Position numbers and translations under genes: made by a program
In this document: piece after piece, positions 10,414 to 23,229 of the stretch
Numbering within the stretch: the first letter of the stretch is position 1
How the letters are laid out: the number at the start of each line of letters is the position of its first letter
Assembly: GCA_022316685.1 (NCBI GenBank)
Contig: JAKJHU010000026.1
Location: 2,240,001-2,304,000, forward strand
Reading direction: 5' to 3'
Length of the DNA: 64,000 bases
Origin: Progne subis subis
Lineage: Eukaryota; Chordata; Aves; Passeriformes; Hirundinidae
Notes under the pieces: generated by a model
Told to the model about the DNA's origin: nothing
Database searches by the model: none
What the model saw: only the letters and a program-made list of their open reading frames with translations

Positions 10414-13400
10414 CTACATAAGAAAACTTCTGGCTTAACAAATTTTGGTGAGCATCATATATGTAAGGAAGAGCCAGATCAGCCCAATCAGCAAGCCTCA
10501 GCTTTGAATTCAGAGAAGAATGTACTATTTCCTCAGGAGAAAAGATAAAAACAAAATGTAGTCCTCTTAAAAGAAAACACGTGCAGAAGATCCTCTAACT
10601 TTGGATTTCAGTGGAAGGGTCAGATGATTTTATTGTAACTTTTAATTAGGAGCAGGGTTTTTACAAATGTAATGTAATTACTGGATTCATTGAAGTCTTT
10701 TCCCACCAGAGTAACAGATGCCAAAGAAGCTGCAGGACTTAGCATGAGCATTCTAATCAGAGCGGCAGAAACACCACCCCGATAATTTGCTTTTTTCACA
10801 GGCACATCAGGCTCCACAACCCCTTACAAGGCTTGCTGCTTCCGAAGACATTGCTACAGGACTGCAGAAGCAGGCAGAAATGAGAGTGCCTTCATGTTCA
10901 CATCGACTTGACCATGTTTTCCTGCCATTACATGGAGAGAGCTGCCAGGGCCAGACACCCCACCAGAGCTGGCCTCCCTCCACAGACAGAATGCTTCCCA
11001 GGCTCTCCTCCAAGCACTAACCTGGATCATTCACCTGCACTGCCTAGGGCCTCTCAGAGGCAGCTTTAGCACACGGCATTGACACAAACTGAGCTAACAC
11101 AGCCTATTTTGCCTTAAATGAGTAAAACTGCTTCCCCAGTCAAGCAGGAGGGGCATGAGGGAGGCAGCTTGCCTCTTCCACCTGCCTTGACATCTGCTCT
11201 TTACCACACACTTCACATAGTGGTGAGCTATCTGCTGTCAGCGCTTTTTACAGCTCTTCTCAACTTTTCTTTTTTAAAGGCTAAGTATGCTGGTGTCAGC
11301 TATGGGTGACAACAGCCTGGCATGCTGCTGCCTAACACATGGGCAGCTGGAAATAGCCAGTTCAGTGACACTTTGATTATGTGGGATGAGAGCCAGGTTG
11401 CACACCACAATGTAAGGATGAGGAAAGCTCATGGACAGGGTGGGCTCTGCTAAGGGAAGAGGGCTGCAAAGACACCTAAAAGCAGGAATGCATCTTTGAA
11501 GTGATGGGTGTTTTCTCTTGATGTGAAAAAAACCCCCCAAAAACTAAAAAATCCCTCACTCCACTTCCCCACCCCACCCGCACTCCCCCCCACCCCCCAC
11601 AAAAAAAAAACCAACAAACCCAACCCAAGGGACTTTTGGGGGTGTTCACATGCAAAAGAAGCTGAATTTTCCTATGTGTTTACATGAAAAAAAGCCCATC
11701 ATCAAAGCCAAAGCAGCACTCTCAAGGAGAGGCACAGTTGTGAGTTTTGAACCAGCTGTAAAGGGGCTTTCTAGCACAAATTACCCAAGAAACAGGAAAG
11801 GAAAAAGTTCCACAGACAGCTCGAAGTCCCAATGTCTGAGCTGCACTGGGCAGCTCTTTCTGTATGAAGTTTTCCCTCATGGAAAAAAGCCTTTTCTTTC
11901 ATTCAGTGGGCAATCTTTCTTTGCTCTACACACAGGCTTTCAAAACCACAACAAAATTCTTCAAAAAAGCATTCAGCTACTTCTGGAACAAAAATGGATG
12001 GTAAGCAGATATTAAGCTCAGGCTAATGCCTTTTTCTGACCAGGTGCATTGCAGCTTGAGATGTAAAAGACAAGGAAAAAAATCACACCAAAGCCAAATC
12101 ATTGCAATCTCATTATTATCCCTTTAAAATAATATAGGGGCAGGATAGCGCCTCATCCCATGTTCAGTCTGAAAGCAGTGTCCTCTCGTGATCTTCTCCT
12201 GTTTATGCAGTCTTACAAATGCACAGGCAGCTCCTGGGGGAGGATGAGCCCAGGCCATAGTAAGGGAAGATACAACAGAGCTCTGGCTCCTGCCAAGGTC
12301 CTGATAAGCAGTTGATAAAAAAAAATTCTGATAAACATGTGTCCCTAAGATGCAAAAGCACTCTCCAGGGTCCATGCATAAATACTGTTCATATGCTACA
12401 TCCGAAATAGAACAGGATTCACAGCCCAGCTCTACTGCTACAATAGCAAATGTGCTATTTGTAAGTCAATGGCTACAAAAACGGGATGGAAGATGACATC
12501 TAACTGCCATTAGAATATTTCAGATTCTTTCTTCTTTCTCACAGTAACTGTAAGATGATTAAAACAACTTTCTCAATGCAAATCTAAGAGTCCTTAAGCA
12601 TACAGAGGAAGAGAAGAAACCTTTCCAAACCATCCAGTTGTGGGAAGAAGAGGAGGATGGGAAGAGAATTTCCTACAGAAATCAATCAGATTTGCCAAAA
12701 TATGTTTGCTACCTTATGGCACTAAAATGCATTTTAAATAAGTTTTTTAATATTTAGGAGATCTCAAATCCTGAAATGGGGAATCTTCTCCTGAGTCTGC
12801 AATGCTTTCACATCATTTGCTGAAATCCAAGAGCACAAATCACAAGATGTTGTCTACAACTGAACTTGCAAAATGAGCATGTAAAAACACCTAGCTTGTT
12901 TTATTTCTTAAATTAAAATCTGATTATTTAATGTATTCTAAAATAATGTGATTTTTTTTTTTTTTTTTTTTCTTTAAAGAAAAAAAATGGGCAAAGTTCA
13001 GGTTGTCTGGTAGAACACATATCAAGGTCTAATATGATTCTGGAAAAGACTCTCAGACTAAGATGGCAAACACAACTGGAGCTCAATTCTGTCACATGAA
13101 CAATGGCTAAAATTCTTCCCCTTGATTTCTCCAACTGAAGAGGTATAGGTTAGGTTGGTTTACTAGTATGACTGGAGCCCCCTGCAGAACAAAAGTGTTA
13201 CCCCACATGTTGTTCCATACTTTTGAAAATGAAAAAATCCAAATACCACATTTTAAGTTCTGATCCTCACCAGTGCTACCACTTGTGAGCAGTGACAGAA
13301 AATTCAGGTGGGCTTTCTCAGTGACTGAAATCACAGTCAGTTTCTAAGTGCCTCAGACAGCAAATTCCTCAGCACAACCATTAATTGCTGCTTTAGGAGT

Positions 13401-13550
13401 TTCAAGAGCACCAACAGGCATGCACAGCTTCTTTAAAGGCCAGAAGTGATTACCATTAGAACTAATGTCTGCAGCTGTGCAGTCTAAATCCTGTTCCCTC
13501 AGCTTTCTATATGCACCAGCACCACAGTATGCACAGTCAGGTTATTTTAC
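10414..13550 (-). other. MYO10 intron, 3137 bp
   Basis: Noncoding. It holds a C/A-rich low-complexity stretch (about 11528-11630) and a poly-T run near 12952-12971. I see no coding exon or recognised transposon. Confidence 0.8.
11528..11630 (+). repeat. C/A-rich low-complexity stretch
   Basis: Runs of C broken by A and T, including CCCCCCCACCCCCC near 11584, then a poly-A run. It is low complexity with no coding sense. Confidence 0.85.
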
Positions 13551-13665
13551 CTTATTTTTTCCAAGCTGCCATTCAGTGCTTGTGTTGTCATACAGACGAA
13601 GTAAGACGGCACATTTCTCATTTAAATCTTCAGGGAGAGTTAAGTTTCTCATGAGGACTTTATAC
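13551..13665 (-). CDS. MYO10: MYO10 converter exon, RYKVLMRN
   Basis: 115 bp, phase 2 in and 0 out. It encodes YKVLMRNLTLPEDLNEKCAV then LLRLYDNTSTEWQLGKNK, the converter ending at the strand before the lever arm. Acceptor is GTTGCCAG, donor is GTAAAA. It is separated by only 134 bp from the previous exon. The next intron (10414-13550) includes C-rich and poly-T tracts. Confidence 0.96.
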
Positions 13666-13799
13666 CTGGCAACCAAAAAGTGTTTATTGCTTCATTTACG
13701 AGATTAAGTTCTATTTCTGCCATATGTTATTCCTCGACATGGGACTATTGACTTGGTACCCATGACTTACACTTGAAGTGCACAAGTCAGCATGTTTAC

Positions 13800-13924
13800 C
13801 TTTTATAAAAGTCTTGAAAGGGCCTCCGGACTGGGAAACCAGCCCTCCGAATCCTGACCGTCTCCAGCATCCCAGAGTAGCGCAGCTGGTTAAGCACCAC
13901 TGTCTGATCAAACTGGTCTGGCAT
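13800..13924 (-). CDS. MYO10: MYO10 exon with SH helices and converter; starts with ATG
   Basis: 125 bp, phase 0 in and 2 out. It encodes [20 protein letters not shown] then [37 protein letters not shown] is the SH1/SH2 helix region. The first codon after acceptor CGTTTCAG is ATG, equivalent to about Met644 of the human protein. From memory, that is the start of the motorless (headless) isoform, so this exon can serve both as an internal motor exon and as the first coding exon of a shorter product. Donor is GTAAAC. Confidence 0.97.
13922..13924 (-). promoter_or_regulatory. MYO10: Candidate start codon of headless Myo10
   Basis: The ATG is the first codon of its exon, directly after the splice acceptor. 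A transcript beginning with a noncoding exon in the upstream 21.3 kb intron would splice onto it and start here in frame. That headless Myo10 exists in vertebrates is established knowledge; its use in this organism is inferred from conserved position only. Confidence 0.5.
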
Positions 13925-15109
13925 CTGAAACGAGCAGGTTCAAAACAACAATGTAAATGGCAATGATTAGAGATGTCAGGGGGAAATAAAGAAGGGCAAA
14001 TTGTATGAATCCAAAATGCACAAAGCCTAATAACTAGATACACAATGTCTTAAAGGATATTAGCAGTTCTGAGCATATAAAAATATCTACAGAATGGAAA
14101 TAATGGGGCTATTACAGAACAGACAGAGCATTTACAACCATTTAATCTAATCAACTGTCTCCATTTCATTTGTGTATTTGTAGGCTATTGTTGTGCAGGC
14201 AGAAACAACAGAAAGAAGTACAGACAGCTAACAGGTCAACAGCTATAAACTTGACTATTCTGCTTCTTCAGCAATTGATTTTAAAGTCCCTGTAGAGGAT
14301 CCCAAATGTTGAAGATACACAAATACATATTTATTAAATATCGATTTAATAAAAAGCAAAACCAGAAGGACAGAAATTATTCGATTTTCAGTGTATTGAC
14401 AATTATCTGCTATGGATAAGGAGGAAAGTTCACCAGTGGTACCTCAAATCTTAAATAAGCTGTATTTAAAAGAGGTTCTAGTTATTGCTATTCTGAACAG
14501 TAGAAATATTCTCTTCTGTAAACAGACCCCCTCCTGCTCCCTGCATATCTGAAGTAAGTTTCCCTTAGTTTGCCTGCAGTTCTTCTAGCATTGTTTTCCA
14601 TTCAGAAAACAAATAACCCCACAGCCACACAGTTATGAAAAGCTGTGAATACTGATCAGCATGGTTCTGCCACTGGGAGCCTCAGGAATGCTCTCATCCC
14701 ATCTGAGAACCCCCTGAGTCACCTGTGTTTTCACCATGGTTTGAGGTAACCCAGACAGAGCCATGCAAAGCTGCTCAAGACAGCACTAATTGCTGCCTGG
14801 CAAAACACGGGCAACCCCCATGCGGAAATGCCACCACATGTAAACACACCATTTACTGCATCAGCATGAATTATCATCATCCACATTAACCCAGCAGCTG
14901 ACCCTCCTCGGCAGCCATTTGCAGAGCTGGAGCACAGCGTTCGGTACTTTGCAAGTTCAGGAGGTGGAATCTCACAGATACAGTCAGTGGTTCACATAAA
15001 GATCTGATGTTCTTCAGCTGACAGAAATGACAGCAAGATCAAGCCTTGGGAAACTGTCAGTCAGAGGACTGCCTTTGTATTTATCAACTGGTTCTAATTG
15101 TGCCTCTTG

Positions 15110-15209
15110 TTCAACTTAGCAAACAAATTAGTCCCCCAAATTTTATCTTGACATATAAATTCAACTTAACAAATAAATTACATGCCCAAATTTTAACTTT
15201 TTATTAAAA
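15110..15209 (+). repeat. 50-bp tandem duplication
   Basis: Units 15110-15159 and 15160-15209 share TTCAACTTA-CAAA-AAATTA and CCCAAATTTTA, with about a fifth of positions changed. Confidence 0.75.
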
Positions 15210-15680
15210 AGTACATTCAGGAAAGCGCAGACTCAAAAGTTCATTTAACTATCCAGTATAACCTTTTCCATCAGTGCCTTTATTCGTGAAACACAACACT
15301 GGGTGCTAGTGGTGACACCAGGAGAAAACTTCTCTGTGGAAGATGTGAACAAACTCACCTTCCTCAACAAAGTATTTCGTTTGGATTTTGCCACCGTGAG
15401 TAAAATCTCTGTATTTCAGTGAACACGCAGGATGAATGCTTTCAGTGAGGGTATCGATATTGTCATGGCCAACAGGGTTTCCTGCATGTGCCCACTGTAT
15501 GGCATCCCAGTGTCAGGGAACCAGCCTGGCAAAGCTGCCCTTTGCACATCCATGCCTGCCTCTCTCTGTGCAGGTGGCGGGGAATGGACACAGATGTACA
15601 CACAGAAATCGTAAGGAAAAGCTTTCTCTTTTCACCTTATGTATAACTCAAGGCTGATGCTTGCCACAAGCAGACATGGC

Positions 15681-15703
15681 TTTTTTTTTTTTTTTTTTTT
15701 TTT
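15681..15703 (+). repeat. Poly-T run (T23)
   Basis: Uninterrupted T23. No retroposed gene body could be recognised next to it. Confidence 0.95.
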
Positions 15704-18700
15704 CTTTAATACTAAAACTACTTTTACTCCTTTAACCCCACCCAAACTTTCTGGCTCAAAAGGTGGTGTTTTTCTCAAGACTTGCAAACACAACAGTGTA
15801 TTTCGGTGTGAGGTGGGGAGGAAGATGCATGGATGGGAGCGGGGACACACCACAGCCAGCCAAAATGCTGGTGACATGACAGATGTCTCTCTCACCAGGC
15901 AGCCTCTCCCTCTGCAAGGGAGCAGCTCCTGCTTTGAGAGACAGATGGCTGCTGTGCCACATAACCCTTCTATTGCCACCTCCAGGCACTTAAGGAGCCA
16001 AAAGTCAGCACCACACCTGGCTTGAAAGCTCATGTTACAGTTTAAAAAAACTTGAGCGACAGAGGAAGAAGAAACATTTTGGTAACATTTTCCCTACAAC
16101 TACAGAAGTTTGAAACACCCCTGCTCTGTCACCAGAAGGCAAAAATCTCACACAGATACCTAACTTCAAGCACCTGCATTTAAAAAAAAAACAACAACCA
16201 TTAAATATTGCAAGAGATGTTAGCATGCAATCAACACAGAACAACATGGGGACCACTGAAACTTTAATCAACCACTTTGAATGCCTACTCCATCACTTTA
16301 CATTACTTGCTATTTTTAATTACTCACAGACACGAGACATTAAATCAAGGGGTCAAATGCTCCTGGCATATCATTGGAATTACATCTGCAACAAGTATGG
16401 CTGCTTTGAATAAATCAAGGGCTGGTGATAAGAGATGTGCTGGACTCATCTCTTATGCTTTTCCCACACACACAGCAGCACTAACTTTAAGTATAACTTC
16501 CAGCAGGACTCCTCACAATTAAAGAAATCAATTGCAGGTGCCTTTAGTGAATTGTAGTGCAAGAACTGCACATATCCCACTGCTGAACTGCAGACACTTC
16601 TCAGACAGAGGGACAACCATCTCCACTTGAACACTGCTTGGTGCAGCAACGAGTTAAACCTGCAATAGTAGCAAATCTCCATGCAAAGGGTAACCTGTGC
16701 AGCTGATGGTCAGCCTTCCCTCTTTACTGGTGCTCCTTCAGACTTCCTGTGGTAAGCAAGCTAACTTTCCTATTGATACCAAAGTAACACAGGACAGGAT
16801 TCAGCTCTGGGGTCTGCTGAATTTCTACCAGTACTGCTGTTAAAGCTAGACTTGGTTCAAAAATCAGCACTTGGGAAACAACTGGATTCTCTAGGAAAAC
16901 TTAAGACAGACAAGGGAACCGTGACTGATTTTAAAACAGTACATCTTCCACAGTAAAAAAATTTGAAGTCATTCCTAAAACTCAGGCTCCTGCAAAGCAA
17001 GATCAAATTTACAAAAGAGAAGGCAACAGAAAAGAAAGCCAACAGATAGCTTCCAAAATTGTCTCTGAGATACAATCAACTAAATTTTCAATAGATACTT
17101 CACTTTTATCAATGGAATGGCAGTGCTGAACCTCTCCAGCACACAAAATCACCGGACAATAGCTAGAATCGCATCAGTCATGTTAAGGCGCTGAGCAATA
17201 TCAATGTGAAATTAGTAACTACAAGCCCGGTCTGTTCCACATGATAAGGGCGCTTTTTTTTGTGGTGCAGACACAATTTGTAATTCATGATTTCCTGGAT
17301 CCAAAAGTCTCCACTGAATTTGCACCAGACAGCACCAAAGCCAAGACTTGAATACGACCTGGAGTCTCAACTGGCGAGACTTTGGTTCCTTAAGCTGCTA
17401 AATGCTTGCTCTGATCTGTAGTGAGTCTCCCAAAGGGCAAAGCCTCTGCCTGAAATCACAATTAGAAGCAGCCATTAGGAAAGACATCTAACACCTACGC
17501 AGAATTTTAATAATAAAATAGTTCTTCAGATTACAGCCTGACTGAGCTTTAAGAAAAAAACACCATCCCCTTTCCTTGGACAGTATCCTTAGTGAAGACC
17601 CCAAGGTCTGAATAACACAGGGAACAAAACATTTTTTCCTTCTGTGCATCATTTGCACAGAAATCCGTCAGCAGCTGAAACACAGAGCATACCTGACTTC
17701 ACCCTGTGGAAATCCTTCTTCCTCCCTGAACTCCTGGCTGCCTCACCAGGGTACAGGCACAATAATGACGAATTACAGCAGCCTCACAGACTTTAGGTTG
17801 GCAAAAAGGAGCTCACAGAAAGACTGGCAAGAGGGATGGGAGGAGAGAGGGAAAAAATCCCACTCCCTTGTTTCTAGATTTCTCTGTAAGAACTTGAGCA
17901 GAACTATGTCATCTTTGCTACTGTCTTAAACTGTTGATTCTCCTGGCTTAGGAAAGTCTTTCTGGAAGATACAGGCAGAGAAAGAGAAGATGGCACAGAT
18001 AAGATGTAGAAAAGTAATTTTTTAAATATAAACACCAGTAACTTTTTTCAATGTCAGTTTCTTCCAGTCTGCTCTTCTACTCCTAAAATGAAATCCTGGC
18101 AGTTTTACTCTGCAGAAATTAAAAAGAATTCAGTCTTTCTTGGCTTTATGGAGGGTTTGGAACTAGTTTTCACATACAAATGTGAATATTTTGTCAGAAA
18201 TAGCAAGACTTACTGAGCTAGATGTTTCTGAAACAGTCCCCATGATCTTCTGATTTCAGTCAACAGATCCATGAGTCAAAACAATGTCAGGCTTTCCTCA
18301 CAGACAAATTTGAAAAATGTGACTAATTTAATTTCTAATATTCATAATCTAGCTGAACTGATATGAAGAATTCTGTATGCCCATTGCTTGCCTTTTTAAA
18401 ACCACATTATGCTCGGTGATTCTCATCCAAATGTACTGCTTGGCAGCCTTTACTGGTGTCAAGGATTCAAGGCAGTAACCTGAAAGAAGTGAAAGGGAAA
18501 TGTCCTCGCCTGCAGTGGGAAAATGCTCTATGACACCAGGACAGGCAGGGATAAGGTCTGTCACACCTGGAGGCTGCAGCTGCACTGCTGTGTGTGTCAT
18601 CCTCCTACCTCCAAAGAGATATTTCACCCCCTGCTTTTCTAGCAATCATTTCTTCAGTCATTTGCACCATCAGCTTTGATGACAATTGTTTATTTAACAG

Positions 18701-21700
18701 ATTTTCAACCTCAGAATGTATGTGCTTCCAGCACAAGGAGCATTAAAACCTGTGCACGTCCTGGCCAGGGACCTGGAACATCAGACCCCACTCACCTAGA
18801 AGCCTATTTCAAAGCAAGAAACACTCTACATTTTTCTCTAGCATGCAACCAGCTCTAACTGGAACAGATTTGGGTTGAAACACAGACAAGTCTGATGCCT
18901 GCTTTGTTTTGGAAGGCATTCCCTTAGTTTCCCAGAGTACTTGTATCCAGATAAATACCACAAAAATACAGGACAATAAAAACAAAGAACATGCCACAGC
19001 TCTTATTTATTTGGGATTTCTACTGACTGGCAAATCAAGGAATATTTGAATAAACCTGAAGTAAGTGTTTCACATGTCCAAAGTTCTCCTGGCCTTTTTC
19101 CACACACCCACCCAAAAAATCCATAAAAAAGCCTTTAAAAATTACTAACACTGCTGGTAGTAACTTCCTAGAAAAATAACACGGGTATATTGCAACAATC
19201 CTTGTGCCTCAGAAAAGTTCAGCTGCAAATTCCATGCCAGGTTTCACTGCAAGCTCAGTAATGACATGCTGGCTCTTTTTACAGTCTCTACAGGTCTGAA
19301 CGTGAAAGCACTGCATTTACCAGCAGCAATCATTTACACCATTAGCTGATCACTTCAACTCCTACTGACCTGCATCACTCATCTTCCAGCCCTGAGTATT
19401 TCAGATAAGAGACAGACTGCAAAAATAGCCACTCTCATGCCACAGGTTAGAGTTTCCTGTGCTAAAAATAGTACTGCATAGAAGGAACACTGTAATTTTA
19501 GAGGTCTTCTACTCTACCAAAACAGTCAAAGCTGGAGACTCAATAAATGAATGTGAAAATGCTTTTGTATTTTTATTCAGCCTGTCACCCAGCTTACTTT
19601 ACAAGCAAGGGCATGCCAAGGGCATTTTTAAGACTGCAGCCCATTTAAGAGCTGTGAGGCAGTACATTGCTGCACTGACTATCTGTACCAGTGTTTAAAG
19701 TTTTCAACTAGGTCAAGACACTGTTGAATTAGATCCATCCACAAAGATGCTATGGTTGTTTATCAGGTCCTGCTTGACTATATCCAGCAAAGAGAAGAGC
19801 TGGAAGCAGCTGCTTTGTTGGGGAAAAGATGTTCAAATGATTCTGACTGGCTTGCTGAGATTTCAATGCTTTTATCAACAACGATAAAATCAAAATTGCA
19901 GGGCTATTTAATATACTTTTTATTAGTTATTGTATCTGTTCTTTTACAATTTTTCTGTTTGCTTTGTATGGACTAAAACAGCAGCCTCTTTGTGAACCTT
20001 CCTTTTTAAGGGTATCCATAATTTCTTCTGAAGGAAGCCAGGATTTGCTACCTCTCTCATGTGGGCCCAGAGGAATGCTAGCTACTCAGAATGACTTATT
20101 TCTTACACACCGGTTACAATTTCATGGAATAGCAATGGATTGTTAAAGGCATAGGCTTAAACGCTGGAGATACCAAAGTTTTCTAAGGACATATTTAGAG
20201 CTCTGTAAGTGATTGCCTAAACTTCCAGCTGAAGTGAGCCCTTGTTGTTTGAATACATTACTCAGGGTCTCCATTGAAATGCACAGCAAGTCCCACGGGC
20301 CGTTTGTCCCAGAACTGCAGGACCATCCATGTGAGACAGACAATTAAAAGCATTTGGGAAACAGGGATTTAAGGTTTGAAGCCTTGCTGGCAGGGTCTCA
20401 GCACACTGACAGAAGGTGTGATTTGCAGCACAGACCCCAGCTGGAACATTTCATGGACCCTCCTTTCCACCTGTGTGTAATCTGCTGCCATTTCTCTGAG
20501 GTCGTCTTTACTAAAGCCTCCAGTCCCTGTAGACTAAACCCCAATCTGGCCTCATTCTCCCCACACTGTGAGGAGTCAGCAGGCTTTTTCTGAAGAAAAT
20601 CAATCAGGCTGCCTGAGCCACAGACCTACCATGAAGAAACATGCTGTGAGGTGCTAATTGCAGAACAGCTATCCTTCCTTACCAACCCCATGTCAAGACA
20701 ACCAACAGCAACATCTCCATTGTTCATTATGGGTTAAGAAAACTTGTGCACACACCACTCCACAACTGCTGAGGCTGCACACAGACCAGCTGCAGGGAGA
20801 AATCCCTGACCCTCCATGTCATCAAATGACTTACACAGACTGAGACCTCACCCTTCTTTTTCTTTTGGTGTGGTGTCTTTTTTTTGTTGTTGTTGTTTAA
20901 TTTTTCCACTATACTGTCGCTCCTCCATGACAGACTTTTTATCAATGTCATACAAGATTTTTGTTGTTGTTGTTATTTAATAATTTACGGGCAGGCTGGG
21001 CATATAAGTACATTACTAAATGCTTAAAAGCAGTAAAACATGCTTTACCATGGTCCCCCTAATATGTTTTCTTTGGATAATGGTGCGTGCTATCAAGCAT
21101 TTATTCCCAAAAGATAGAAAGTATCATTACAGAATAGAAAACTAGGACGGAAATACTTGAGAGAACATGTTTAAGACGAATTTCCTCTTGCACAGTCAAA
21201 GCCTGACATGGCTGTGAAACCTTGTAGCAATCTGTGTAAGAACCTAATCCTGTGCGTTCCTAGTAGCTGGTGTACTGTTACGACAAGTAGTCTCACCCAC
21301 GAAGCCAGTTCTCACCGATGTGCTAACACAGGGTCACCTCAGCAGTACATCCTCAAATGGTATTGCAGATAACTTTGATCCACATTATCACAGTTTTCTT
21401 TGCTCTCCCTGACGATACAAAACTGAGCAACCTCTTTTTTGCAGCCTACAGCTGCATGCAGGGGAAGAGAACATACAGGGTTACTGCCTCCTCTTCTTTA
21501 CTGCAGGTTAAGTAAAAAGGAGGAGGTGAAAGAACCTCACTTCCAGCTCATGAGTGGAGGGCACTAACATTGCATTCCACAGAGGGACAAGGGACATCAA
21601 CTCCTAGAGCACAAGAAGAGTAGAAGAAGATTCTGAATCCAAATCTGACTTTATGCCCAGCTTCAGTCTTGGGCACCCACCTGCTGCTTCTCTAGATCTC

Positions 21701-22140
21701 ATCACACACTATCTCTCCAGGATTCCATACCCAAATGCCATTTACATCCTGATATTCTCCTATTTTGAGGCATTGCTTTAAAGAGAATACTTAGAAGTCG
21801 CTGCTATTTCACTGTTCAGTGATTTGTGAGCAAACCTGTGCTGCTCAGCTGTGTGACACAACAATCATGAATCACACCTCTGCAAACTACAAGGTTTAGA
21901 ATAACAAAAGTGTCAGCTGGCTTTAGTTGATTTAAATGTGGAGTGTTCCTGCTTGTTGTAAGGCCCCAAGGGCCAGCACTTCACAGTGAAAAAAATAAAA
22001 ATCAAATTCAAGAAATGTTAAAAAGTCAGCACTTGATCACACCCCCTTTTCAATACTGAGGCCCCAGCAGTTTCTCCACTGCATTTTGCCCCTGTACGCA
22101 GTTCATTCTCTCCATATAGGACGCCTACAAAGCACAAGGC

Positions 22141-22730
22141 TGACGTAATGCTCAGACTTGCTGCCCCGTGCTTTCTCAAGCAAGGAAACGTTTCAGAGCC
22201 ATTCCTCTGCCGAAAAAGAGTATGCGGTCTTATAAAATTTTCTTCTAAGTAGCCCCTTCTCCTCTCCTTCCTGTACCGAGCCTGTTGTTCGAAAGCCATA
22301 ATGGGAAATGAGCCAGGCTTAAATCACCGCCAGTATCAGATATGTGCAAATGAGGAACGCCACGAAATATTCAGCCGAGCAGCTTTGTGTTGCTAGGACA
22401 CCGGAGGTCGGGCAGCACTGAAAGGGCAGATTATTCCCACCCGGCACAGGGCTCCATTCACAGCTGCCTCTGGGCTCTGCTGCCCAGCCCTCCCGGAGCA
22501 TCCCTGCCTCCCAACTCCCTGCGCTGGCCCTCGCCACGGTGCCCAGCACACAAGCCTCTCTGCACCAAAACTGCCCCAATGGGCTGCACAAGGCTCTGGC
22601 TGATTTGGATCGTTTCCAAAGGCTCGCTTCAGCCTAAGGGAGCCGAGAGTACTGGGGGTGTTGTTCAAGAGCTGGGCTCCAGCAGACGTGCAGGATGTGG
22701 TCTGGAGATCTCCTTTAGTCGTCAGGAACC
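22141..22730 (-). promoter_or_regulatory. CpG-rich patch, candidate headless Myo10 promoter
   Basis: By eye about 23 CpG dinucleotides fall in 590 bp, far denser than the surrounding intron. It includes a CRE-like TGACGTAA at 22141-22148 and, read on the minus strand, TATAAGA overlapping 22228-22234. It lies about 8.2 kb upstream of the ATG-initial exon. Promoter function and strand are inference; no transcription start can be read directly. Confidence 0.25.
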
Positions 22731-23229
22731 CTGTAACACTGCATTTAAGACCATTTTTAGGTCTAGAGAGGGGCAATTCAAGTTTACAGAGGTGATGGAG
22801 ATCCCTGTAAACAGCACAGATGTCCACCCAGCTGACAGCAAGAATTGTCTGATGGCCCACATGGATGGCCCAGCTCAATCCCATGTAACTGGTGTGTTAA
22901 TTACTACCACATCTTACATCTCAGTACATCTCAGAAAGCGTTGGTCTAATTTTGGCATTTTTCTTAGAATTTGGTCCTCTGAGCTGCTGTTCTTGTATTC
23001 CTATACACTTTTACATTATATACTCAGGACTTGCTTTGCAGATCTGCAACTGACTAGAGAAGAGACAAGACTAGTGAAATGTGCGTATGTCTGTGTTTGC
23101 AGGGCAGGAGCAGAAAAAGAAGGCAGTTGTTCCTTCTTGCATACATTAATTTCACAGAAAAAGGCAATAAATGTCTTCTCTTTGGACAGCTTTGTTATAA
23201 CACAACAGTCTATCCCATCCTCCCACTGA
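22579..23229 (+). other. Orphan open frame, 216 codons, antisense in MYO10 intron
   Basis: An ATG-to-stop frame on the plus strand inside the 21.3 kb intron; the frame is open upstream to at least 22387. I recognise no domain. The product would be rich in Ser, Cys and Leu, with a possible hydrophobic stretch (SELLFLYSYTLLHYIL). Its first part overlaps the CpG-rich patch, where stop codons are rarer, so length alone is weak evidence. It could be a chance frame or part of a noncoding antisense transcript. Confidence 0.15.
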
